A stretch of 64,000 nt of DNA from Petrosia ficiformis (Eukaryota; Porifera; Demospongiae; Haplosclerida; Petrosiidae), in contig OX345639.1 in assembly GCA_947044365.1 (NCBI GenBank), forward strand, positions 8,789,718 to 8,853,717, in the 5' to 3' direction. Below are positions 51,415 to 64,000 of this stretch, in pieces. The notes below the pieces were generated by a model. That model did no database searches, was not told the DNA's origin, and worked only from the letters and a program-made list of their open reading frames with translations. Within the stretch, counting starts at the first letter, position 1; every line of letters begins with the position of its first letter. The translations under genes were made by a program, and so were the position numbers.

Positions 51415-52038
51415 CTATACATTAGCAATATAATGGTTACCTGAATCTGTGTAGTTGGGACAACTATTGCAACGTTGATGGTGATGCTTCTTGTTACTTG
51501 TTCTTGCTGTAGGACTCACAATTCTGCAACCGGAAACTGGTGGCGAAATTAATTCGTGTTTTTTAACGGAGTTAGGATTTTCATGTAAATTTACTTCTTT
51601 CTCAGGAGTAGTGGAGAGAGGAATACTGAATGGACTACCTGGGATGTCAATATCATGTACTTTTAGATGCAGTTGATGAGAGCCACGAATAATGGGAGTA
51701 AAGACAATCTTGCACTGTCCTGACTGTAAGGACATCTCCACTTTACAGTTACACTCAATAGGTTGATCATTATCAGGATGTGTTATATAAAAGGTGATGG
51801 GAACTGGAACTGGACCATCAGGACATTCTTCAGGTGTAACAGAAGGCTGCAGCGGAAAGGCAGAGTGATGATCACAGAAACATTCCAATTTGTTGTCTGA
51901 ACCAAAGCATTGAGCACATAAATGTTTCTCACACTGTTTACAGTAATGAGTTGCATTGCCCTTCTCACAGTTACAAGATGCACGTTGATCACAGATTCCA
52001 GATACATTCTTTGTTAGAGATCCTAGGCTCTCTGCCAT
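51415..52038 (-). CDS. Short B-box + filamin-repeat protein, TRIM-derived
   Basis: One open frame of 207 codons from ATG 52038. Residues ~17-60 hold a B-box type zinc finger (CNCEKGNATHYCKQCEKHLC, CFCDHH). Residues ~75-150 match a filamin/ABP280-type Ig repeat (SLQSGQCKIVFTPIIRGSHQ, LHLKVHDIDIPGSPFSI). The tail is Ser/His-rich (KKHHHQRCNSCPNY). RING, coiled coil and NHL parts of a full TRIM are absent. Sequence is close to the TRIM-NHL locus at 60-62 kb, so this is a truncated paralogue. A GT donor in TDSG near the C-terminus could splice to further exons. Without RING it cannot be a classical E3; an adaptor or decoy role is only a guess. Confidence 0.68.
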   Translation of the reverse strand: MAESLGSLTKNVSGICDQRASCNCEKGNATHYCKQCEKHLCAQCFGSDNKLECFCDHHSAFPLQPSVTPEECPDGPVPVPITFYITHPDNDQPIECNCKVEMSLQSGQCKIVFTPIIRGSHQLHLKVHDIDIPGSPFSIPLSTTPEKEVNLHENPNSVKKHELISPPVSGCRIVSPTARTSNKKHHHQRCNSCPNYTDSGNHYIANV

Positions 52039-52493
52039 TTTGAAAGAAATATACTAGTAGTACACTAAAATAATTATGGCAGTTCCGTTTTCTCGAGCCA
52101 GGCCTTGCGTTACTGCTCCCCACCCTCAAGACGGCTATTACGATCGTGAACTCTCAATTAATAAAAAGTGATTATAAATACTGGCAACACCCCCTTATTT
52201 GGATTGCTTCCCCCATAGAAATCCACACTAGAATAATGATACTGACACAAATCCCACTTTTTGGATGTTGCTCATTTTGTGGAGTGATAGTACATCAACC
52301 AATAAGTATAATATATACTAATACTGTACTTCAACGAGGTCATCTGGATGAAGTCAGCTGCCTCTAGATCTCCTCTTATGAGTACATTAGCCTCTTTCAC
52401 TTTAAGTTTCAGCTTTAGTACCCAATTTCTAATGTACATGCATGCAAAATTAATGATAATTAAATTATTATCATTAATTTTGTGATATATAAT

Positions 52494-52524
<31 letters not shown>

Positions 52525-53576
52525 GCATTAAGAAACCAACATGAGGCAAGATTTTCTGGACAAATTGTCAGAAAAGTAATAATGTATCTCAACGTCAATA
52601 CGGTATTTTCAACTGATGTGATGGAATTATGAGTGTGAATAGTATATAATTATATAATTTTTATTATTATATAACATGTAAGGCGAATAAGAGGTTTTTC
52701 TTGTTGTTGATCACACTGCTAGCTGTAGTAGATTTTTTTCTCAACTATAATTTATTAATATGAAAACTGTTGGGATTAAAGCATCCACCAAATTAATAAT
52801 CATGCATTGTACACAGCTGACTGCAGAGGAGAGCAAAGGAAAGTATATTATGTTATTGTAATTTGTAACCTAATTTCAGGAATACGTAATATTCTCAACT
52901 TGAATTGTTATATTGATTTGTTATTAGAGGAAACCAATATTAAAGAGCATTGCTGTAAGGTTAACAATGAAAGGAATTTATCGAGGTACATTGGGAGGCA
53001 GGGCCTATGTATACATCACTAGGCCATGCTCCACTGGTATTCTAAACACAACTAAAGTGGGTATTAATGAATAGCAACTACATTGCTTTACCCAGATACC
53101 TATAATTTAGTTACCTCCCTGTACAAAAAGGCAGAATAGTGAGAGTTCAAATGTAAATGATTAATCAAAATTATTGTTATCTAATTTGGTCATCTATGGT
53201 CACATCTTGTTACATCGCCAGGACAAGTTGTCCAAAATTCATAGAATATCATTTTTTTATAGATAGCTATTTGTTCTCTGCACTCAACAAACACTCTATA
53301 ACTGTGTATAATATGCACATTGTACAACATTACTGTTGGTCACATGTTTGGATAGCTGTTGTGTGTTGTCATTTTACATCACTCATTACATGACAGACAG
53401 CCAGCCAATCTGATGACTGAACTCTAAATTACTGTATACTTCAGGCTCCCATAGTCCATAGTAAATCCATACCCAATGCTCCTTTACAATAATACATTTG
53501 TTTTGTTGTGGTTATGAGCTCTATAAGATAAAGTGTTATAAAACAGTTTAATATTAAAGATATAGAATAACCACAA
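52039..53576. other. Intergenic region between B-box gene and USP copy 2
   Basis: AT-rich sequence with a (TA)n run near 52495 and a small palindrome TTAATGATAATTAAATTATT at 52448. No exon with supporting splice signals or family similarity was found on either strand. Confidence 0.6.
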
Positions 53577-57112
<3,536 letters not shown>

Positions 57113-57443
57113 TCAAAGGGTGACGTCATCAATCACGGATATATCTTTATATAGGTTTATATAACACATATAGACCTCTGAGCCATGATATATAGTACAC
57201 ATATATAATTATACTACATACAGTATATTGCACAATGGTGACATCATCCAATAGAAACTCCTATTTGTGTTTAATTCCTTTATCTCAATTTGTTCAATCT
57301 CAATTTGCACTGTTTTATTTAACGTCTATTTGCACTGTTATCAGTTGTGTTAAAAAAGGTCTATATACCATATATAGACCTGCTGTGAGGTTTATATACT
57401 ATATATACAACAAATGAGAGTCTGATATTCTGATTTATATTTT

Positions 57444-59921
57444 TTACATTTCGATTCTCTGTAGTTCAGAATGAGATGTAATGCTGCTCCTCTTTTCTCC
57501 ACTTACAAAAGGTGAAGATATTTTCTGTAAGTTGCTAGTACTCTCTATAAAATAACAGATACAAGTTAAAAATTTTAAATAAAGTGGTAATTTAAACAGA
57601 GCAAGGTATATATATATATATAATTAACTAAGCCATTTCCACAAAATTGTGTAGTCACTTTCATGTGTATACTCAAGTTTGTTCACTTCAATGTAATGTA
57701 TGTAGTTACAGCATTTACAGTATTGTATACACAAAGTTCAGTTCAGCTTGAAAAGGATGCAAAAGCACTTCTTATTTCATTTATCATACTAAAATGCAAG
57801 CATTTTCTGTTGATATAAAAATGATGAAATGCAGTCACATGACCACATTTCACCATTTTTGAAAATGCCTGTATTAGTACTGCAAGGGCAGGACTATTCA
57901 TTACAACATAGATTAATTTAAAAATTTCAGGTTGGAAACTAACTGCTATTAAAAACAAAAGCCTGGTGCCAATAATGAACATTACTTTATACTAATCCTC
58001 AGGAAACATCAATTTCGTAGTCCACCATCATAAATGGTCCAGCAAGTACTCAAATTTTGCTACAGATGTTTACCCACATAAAGATTATTATTAGCACATA
58101 CATCCTCCTGAAATCACAATCATGCAGGTGGCCAGAGGTCGAAGACATCAGCTTCTTAAGAAAACAAATGTTGGGATCGACAGGAGAATTGAAAGGATGA
58201 TGAACAAGTTTGAATTTTCTCAAATTAGCAGAGGACTATTTATCTCAACAGTGCATGAACTTATATAAGTAGCTATCTTGTATGTGCCTCAGTTTCTGAT
58301 AGTTGATAGTTAATTGTAATGATCAAAAACTATTTTTAATTTAATTTATGTATTTTATTATATGCATATATAATAATATATAATATTATACATAAATATA
58401 TATAATAATTATACATAAACATAATTTATATTTTATTTCTTTATAGCTATTTATTTTTATTATAGTAAATATATATATTGAATGAAATGGTAGGTAAGAT
58501 GATATCAACATCTTTATGATATAAAATACTATATAATTATATATATATTTATTTATTGATCATAAGTTCACACTAATTCAATTGTTAGAGGAATACTTTT
58601 GATCATATACATGTGCATGACATTGTGCATATCTAGCTCAAGGTTTTACTAGGGGAGGGGCAGATGAAACTCTTAGTCTTGTAATGTTGTTGTTGCTTCT
58701 TGTAACTATAAAACTAAAATCAATTTTCAGAAAACGGCTTCATTTGTTTTCTCAAAATGCATTGTACTTGGTGCACGCCATGTTTGGTGGGTGTGGCTTT
58801 CTTTGTTTTGTACTGAAAAAATGGAGATTTTAGCTACATTTCCTCACTTACAGGATGAAATACAAGTCATCAGAAGATATGAAAGTTGGTAATACACAAA
58901 ATTACAGTCATATGTTACCATATTCTATTTAGAAACTGATTGGAGTCACATTTGCCCACTCCCTAGTACCACCTTAATTGCAGTTGTAAGTAGATGTGGT
59001 TTTGTTGGGATTTCTCCAGTATGTTCTGCAAGCGCCACTACTTTGATGTTGCTAAGATTCAAGGAGTACCATACTAGGATCGATTGTCTGGCAGTGTGAG
59101 CTATCTGTTAACTTGTTCTTTGACACGTGAAATCTCATAGGGTCCAAGAACAGCAACTATGAGACATTAAATACTGTTATAACTTTCAAATCTAAAGTCT
59201 TTGGAAATTTCCTACAAACTTTTACTTTCACTTTATTTACATTTAGTAGTTTGTGGACACACAGACAACCAAACTACTACAACCCTTCACCTATGTGTGG
59301 TGTGGCTTTATACTACAGGTATTATCATTATACCTAGTATAATAATTGCATAATATAGAACAAAACGTGAAAGCAAAATTATTTTCATAAAGAATGAGCC
59401 TCACAATCACACCTATGCGATTCATGTGTTAATACAACTATAGTTATATGATTTAATATGAACTATAGTCATTTTACAAGAAAATGAGACAAGGACAATA
59501 AAAAAAACATGTTAAAAAATGAAAAAGCAGGTAAAGATATCAAAACTGAAAAGGCACAGAAACAAGATACAAGATTGGGATGCCTAGCAACAAAACTAAT
59601 CTAACCACTTCTATATACATAACTTTACAAATAGTAGAAATTACATAAATATTAGTTATGTAGGGTTTCATGGAAGTGGTTAGTTTAAATTTGTGACTAA
59701 GGTACCATCTCAATTTTGTTTCTGTACTTTTTGATATCATACATGCTTTTCTTTTTTTTTTTAATAATAAAACCTTTTGCGTGTTGATATCCAAGACATC
59801 TTTCATTCAGTGGAGTTGAAGGTTTTCTTTTAGCCTGAGGAAGATCGAAAGTTCTTTCGTTGTTATGCCTACGTCCTCGATTCACTTTTCGAAAGCCATC
59901 ATCTCCTTTTTCTGTTGCCAT
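57444..59921 (-). CDS. Candidate two-exon small gene, unknown
   Basis: Exon 59774-59921 starts with ATG and encodes 49 basic residues (MATEKGDDGFRKVNRGRRHN, RTFDLPQAKRKPSTPLNERC), ending in phase 1 at a GTTTTA donor. Exon 57444-57544 starts in the matching phase after a TTTTATAG acceptor and encodes 32 residues to a stop (STSNLQKISSPFVSGEKRSS). Joined, they give 82 residues with no recognised domain. A (CG)n tract lies about 30 bp upstream of the ATG. The donor is weak and the intron long (2.2 kb), so the join is tentative; the exons could also belong to neighbouring models. Confidence 0.35.
58122..58268 (+). other. Candidate orphan coding segment, plus strand
   Basis: Forty-eight codons from ATG to stop encode a basic, helical-looking peptide (MQVARGRRHQLLKKTNVGID, RRIERMMNKFEFSQI). 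An acceptor-like CAATCATGCAG overlaps the ATG. The composition is more protein-like than surrounding DNA, but no family is recognised and no partner exon was found. Confidence 0.25.
59509..59757. repeat. Decayed fold-back element, relative of 48149-48459
   Basis: The arms are recognisable inverted copies (GATATCAAAACTGAAAAGGC against TACTTTTTGATATC; CTAACCACTTCTATATACAT against GTAGGGTTTCATGGAAGTGG) with many differences. Motif order matches the near-perfect palindrome at 48 kb, showing a family with old and young members. Confidence 0.75.
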
Positions 59922-60075
59922 AATAACTTCCAGCCCCTCCCACTCTAAGTGTGCGCGCGCGCGCGTACGTATGCACCATCCTTGACATCGACAATACACT
60001 AGACAAAAATAATATGAAGGAAAATTTTACCTAACAAACTACAACAGATGTTACACACCTAAAATCTAACAAATC

Positions 60076-62065
60076 TCAGTACACTACACTGTTAGAGTTC
60101 TTCAAGTCACAAACATATAAATAACCATTTTTATCGAATGCTATTTCTACTGGTTGTCCATTGTTGTCATTTTTACCAAAGCAATGAATGAATTTTCCAG
60201 ATGCAGTGAAAATAGTAACACGCTGATTTGTGCCTTCAGCAACATACAGTAGATCGTTGTCATCCACTGCTATGCCTGATGGATGTAGAAGTTGACCTGG
60301 CCCGGATCCCTCTGTACCAAACATAAGCACTAACCTACCCCCAGGAGTGAACCGCTGCACATGATGATTGTTAGTATCTGCGACATACACAAATCCTTTG
60401 CTATCTAATGCCACACCCCAGGGTCTATTAAACTGTCCTAGTCCTGAACCATTACCACCAAACATATGAGAAAAAGAGAGGTCTGGATTGAGGACTTGTA
60501 TACAATGATTATACTCATCAGCAATGAATATTTGTTTTGTGGATTTGCTAATAGCTATACCCCTGGGATACAAAAACTGGATCTGTCCTCTTCCTCTTTC
60601 CCCAACACATGCCTTGCACTCTCCTTCCTTTGTTAACTCTTGGATTCGATGATTGCCTGAGTCAGCAACTAGAATGGTTCCATTTGGAGTGAAAGCTACA
60701 CCAGTGGGAGACTTAAATTGGCTCCTCCCATTCCCTTCTGACCCAAATGAATTTACTACCTTCCCCTCTGTATCTAATAGAGTGATACAGTTACCATGAT
60801 ACTCACTAACAGCCAATAGTCCATCGTCATGTAAAGATATTGCAGTGTTAACACTATATGCTAAACAGGAGAAACTAATACTTGAACTAATGGAAGAGAG
60901 AGACAAGAAACAAAGAACTCATGAATTACACCAAAAGAAGTTGATGCAAGACATCAGGGTATCATCAATAATTAAAAGCCAAGGTATATATGATGTTGGT
61001 ATTAAACTTTTTAATTTTGGTATTCTTGCATTATAATTACTATAGGTGATGAATATAATATTGTTATATATATTGAGTACTGTTCGGTCTCTGCCTTTGA
61101 GTCAAATAGAAGACCACACGTTAGTTCAACCTGATCAGAAATCGCCATGGTCTATCCAGTCCATCAATAGTCTTTACAGGATTACTTCTCATCTCAGGAA
61201 AGAGGGAGACAGGAATACTGAGTGGACTACCTGGGATATCAATATCGTGTACTCTCACATGTAATTGATGAATGCTACGAGTGATGGGAGTAAAGACAAC
61301 TTTGTACAGTCCTGATTGTAAGGACTCCTCCACTTTACATCTCTTTCTCTCTTTGTGTTAGGGTTGCAACAGCTTTTACTGCAACTATTTGTTGTTTCAC
61401 TAGTATAAGACTAGATTTTATTGTCTGCCGATGTTTATCATATGTGTCACTTACTAGATCATACTTGTGTTCCTTGTGTTTCTTTACTGTGTAGTGCTGA
61501 CAAATGAGGGTGTGACATGTTTCACAGTAGATCTCTAAAGGTTTGTTGTGACTAGAACATTTTGCTGCTGTATTGGAAGGCTGCAGTGGCTGAGAGGCAG
61601 CTGTATGAACAAATTCATCAAGGCTCATAATTGTGTGATCACAGAAATTTTCCCATTTACTGTGAAAATCAAGGCAGTCAGCACATAAAAGTTTGGCACA
61701 CTGTTTACAGTAACGAGTTGCATTGCCCTTCTTACAGTTACCACAGGAAACATGTTGATCAGTTTGATCTCCAGATACTTTTTCAAAATGACTGTGCACC
61801 TCAATGAGATTATTGACAAGAAAAGCTGTTGGAAATCCAGCGACACCTGCTTCTGAACTTCTGTGAGTGTATGACAAAGAGGAGACATTAAGATGAACTT
61901 GTCTCCTTGTGGATCAAGCGGTATACCTTGTAGACATTGATGACAAAACGAATGAAGACAGGGAATAGTCTTTGGGTTATTGTAATGGCCAAGACATATC
62001 GAACAAGTGAGTTGTTCCTCGAGTTTTTTTAGAGCATCAGAGGGAGTTGAAGGTTATTCGGCCAT
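60076..62065 (-). pseudogene. TRIM-NHL (RING, B-box, filamin, NHL) gene, disrupted
   Basis: Read on the minus strand: a RING finger (LTCSICLGHYNNP, CLHSFCHQCL), two B-boxes (CGNCKKGNATRYCKQCAKLL; CSSHNKPLEIYCETC), the end of a filamin repeat (YKVVFTPITRSIHQL), then five or six NHL repeats (FKSPTGVAFTPNGTILVADS, FNRPWGVALDSKGFVYVADT). Such proteins are RING E3 ligases with RNA-binding NHL propellers. Lesions: stop at codon 4 after ATG 62065; a one-base frameshift near 61858 between RING and B-box; the RING Cys of the expected CPLC is Ser (SPLC); a B-box-2 Cys is Tyr (QHYTVKKH); the coiled coil and most of the filamin repeat are deleted at about 61335; and a foreign 0.3 kb inverted insert sits at 60831-61140. 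The NHL part alone remains open over 60076-60906. Confidence 0.85.
60831..61140 (+). other. Inverted copy of helicase gene fragment
   Basis: This 0.3 kb matches 63071-63385 at well over 90% identity in opposite orientation. It includes helicase coding text (EKLILELMEERDKKQRT, LMQDIRVSSIIKSQ, STVRSLPLSQIED) and the intervening intron. It is therefore a DNA-level copy, not a retrocopy. One junction lies in a shared GTAAAGATATTGCA (present in both the NHL coding sequence and the helicase); the other is at AGAAAT next to CCATGG of the TRIM gene. Confidence 0.9.
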
Positions 62066-62194
62066 GAAAGTCGCTGTCTGTGAAAAGGTCAGCCTGTGTT
62101 ACGGCCTTTTCAAATACACCAGTGACACCACAGCGGTACGTCACCCCAGCTCGGCGCGCGCCCCTAGACTCTCGGAGGTGTGGCCAAGCCAAAA

Positions 62195-62251
62195 CTAGTC
62201 TGGATACCTGCCCTTTCGCTTGGAGGAGGAAGGGGCGGGTATCCAGACTAG
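62195..62251. repeat. GC-rich hairpin with 22-bp arms
   Basis: Arms CTAGTCTGGATACCTGCCC and GGGCGGGTATCCAGACTAG pair around a short loop (TTTCGCTTGGAGGAGGAAG). Upstream 62120-62190 is unusually GC-rich (TCGGCGCGCGCCCC). This may be the edge of a mobile element; its other end was not found. Confidence 0.65.
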
Positions 62252-62386
62252 CCAAACTTAGAAGTCATAATTATATGGGTGATAAAAATGAAATTATCAA
62301 TAACCAATTTAGAATTTTAAGCCCATAGTTTCACTGAAAGTTGTCCTATGAGATTTTTAATGGCTAATTTTTCGGGTCCATTGTAG

Positions 62387-62688
62387 AGAGAGGCTCTAGT
62401 AGCTATAGTTCAGAGAATGGTCTCCACAAACCAAGTGTTTCTACAACGAGAGGGAAAAAAGAACCACCGGCAGCTTCGACTACTGAACGATGTTTATTGT
62501 CTTTGGAAATTTCTCTACTCTCAGTGATTGCACCAGCATTAACAGCGGTAAATATTGTGCTAGGTTATGGGGCTAGCAAAAAAAGATGGCTTCCCATTGT
62601 TGAAGTCTGGATGGTATATATCATCGTTCAATTTAATATAACATCAATTTCATTTCATTTTGTATTACAGTTTAATATGAGTGAGTAA
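62387..62688 (+). CDS. Candidate 3' end of an unknown plus-strand gene
   Basis: Segment 62387-62547, between a GTAG acceptor and a GTAAAT donor, encodes 53 residues (RGSSSYSSENGLHKPSVSTT, LSLEISLLSVIAPALTA). After a TTGTATTACAG acceptor, 62671-62688 adds FNMSE and a stop in phase. No domain is recognised. The acceptor neighbourhood (62636-62675) resembles the sequence just after the SEL1L stop codon at 42417-42463, so part of this may be a shared repeat. The gene would converge on the helicase, whose stop lies 152 bp away. Confidence 0.3.
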
Positions 62689-62839
62689 TAACAAAAATAT
62701 AATAATAATTACAGTCACCAATAAAATGTACAACATTTTACTAAAATAGCTTCTATATAATTTGCTAATATCATATAATACAGAAATAATTATTATGTAC
62801 AATATAAAATAAATTCTACTTAAAATAATTATAATAATT

Positions 62840-64000
62840 TTATTTTGCAGGAGATATATTAACAACACATCCATTGTCTTCATATTTCTGTATGAGGTCC
62901 TTCCACACTTTATCGTATTCAAGTAATACTTTATTACCTGAAAAGGACATCATAATTATTAATTTTAAACTAATTATAATTTTACCAATAATAAAGAGTC
63001 CATATTTAGCTCTTGTAATTCCTACATTGATCTGATGTGAATCTGTCAGGAAACCAAGGTTCTCTCTCATCCATTTCTGATCAGGTTGAACAAATGTGCG
63101 GTCTTCTATTTGACTCAAAGGCAGAGACCGAACAGTACTCAATATAACAATATTATATTCATCACCTATAGTAATTATAATGCAAGAATACCAAAATTAA
63201 AAAGTTTAATACCAACATCATACCTTGGCTTTTAATTATTGATGATACCCTGATGTCTTGCATCAACTTCATTTGGCGTAATTGATGACCTCCATCAGTT
63301 CTTTGTTTCTTGTCTCTCTCTTCCATTAGTTCAAGCATTAGTTTCTCCTGTTTAGCATATGGTGTTAATACTGCAATATCTTTACAATCTAACTTATGAT
63401 CTTTAAGTAAGACTTCAATTATTTGCAACTGCAATATAAATTCAGTCCTAATAATTATACACTATTATAATAATTTACAACTTACGGCCTTCTCTGCTTC
63501 TTGAAGGTTTGATTTAGAGTGTACATCAACACTTCCTTTATGTTTCTTACCATCTCTCATGTCTTCCTCTTTTCCCACAATGTTACAAAACATTACAGGA
63601 TACTCTCTTTTAGGCCAAAATGTGAGTAAACTATTTCTTAATGGCCTTCTTCTCATTACTGACTCATCAGCTTTCAGTTCTCCATCATAAAATAACTCAG
63701 ATGGACCCTCGCAGATGAATGGATGCTAGAAGTCATGGGATAAGCCAACATTACTTAATCTTCATAATTATAAGGTACTTACCATACGATACTGTATATC
63801 AAGTCTAGTGAGTAATTCATAATCCTCCTCTGCATATCTTTGAAACAGTGATCTATTCAATCCACACTCTCTTGCAGCAAAGTACTTAACTACAGGCTGA
63901 AGCTGCATATGATCACCAATCAGTACTGCATGTTCACACAAACTCATTGCTGCCAGAGTTTCTGGTTCATTGGCCATTCCACACTCATCCACTATACACT
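62840..64000 (-). CDS. SF1 RNA helicase, UPF1/HELZ2-like, C-terminal part
   Basis: Five exons join in phase: 63783-64000 (open at the window edge), 63486-63725, 63224-63428, 62986-63165, 62840-62937. They carry helicase motif II (CIVDECGM), motif III (AVLIGDHMQLQPVV), TRLDIQYRMHPFICEGPSEL (motif IV region), IAVLTPYAKQ, motif V (IIKSQGDEYNIVILSTVRS) and motif VI (INVGITRAKYGLFIIG), then a short tail ending NISPAK. The spacing and motif text fit UPF1-family superfamily 1 helicases, closest in my judgement to HELZ2. These act on RNA, and HELZ2-like proteins are linked to innate responses in vertebrates. Motif I would be in exons beyond 64000. Exon 63224-63428 and its neighbour are the source of the inverted fragment in the TRIM locus. 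Confidence 0.87.

Noticed and set aside
60845..61264. Plus-strand helicase-like frames as a separate gene
   Set aside because: They are an internal fragment without start, motif I-III or C-terminus, copied from the gene at 62840-64000 and containing its intron.

Overview
This window looks like nuclear DNA of an invertebrate animal. The genes are intron-rich with GT-AG splice sites, the DNA is strongly AT-rich, short inverted-repeat transposons (MITEs) and satellites are abundant, and there are nuclear tRNA genes. A demosponge is my best guess, because tandem TRIM-type RING/B-box/filamin/NHL genes and short introns fit what I know of sponge genomes. That placement is inference; the sequence itself only shows 'metazoan'. 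Every multi-exon model below was built by hand from splice signals, reading phase and family similarity.

Layout. 0.46-16.3 kb, minus strand: a 13-exon gene for a calponin-homology plus PDZ scaffold resembling LMO7/LIMCH1. A tRNA-Asp gene lies in one of its introns. 16.3-23.4 kb: an intergenic stretch full of MITEs, tRNA-derived SINEs and tandem repeats. 23.4-42.4 kb, plus strand: a 22-exon SEL1L (Hrd3) gene for the ER-associated degradation adaptor. Its second intron holds six tRNA-Asp copies (five intact, one decayed) and a 1.3 kb inserted element with an RPA-like zinc-ribbon reading frame. A later intron holds a satellite of 69 units of 40 bp.

44.6-64 kb, nearly all minus strand: an intronless Ubl-RBR ubiquitin ligase; two tandem ubiquitin-specific proteases (USPs); a short B-box/filamin gene between them; a candidate small gene; a broken TRIM-NHL gene; and the C-terminal half of an SF1 RNA helicase of the UPF1/HELZ2 type, which runs off the right edge.

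How the genes relate. From 23 kb to 62 kb almost every recognisable protein belongs to ubiquitin biology: SEL1L, an RBR E3, two deubiquitinases and TRIM-type B-box/RING proteins. Whether this is functional clustering or local duplication cannot be told from one window. The most informative single structure is at 60.8-61.1 kb. There, about 0.3 kb of the neighbouring helicase gene, intron included, has been copied in inverted orientation into the TRIM-NHL gene, exactly at the filamin-NHL boundary.

Limits: first exons of both USP genes and of the helicase are not established. No transcript evidence was available, and repeat families are named from termini and target-site patterns only.
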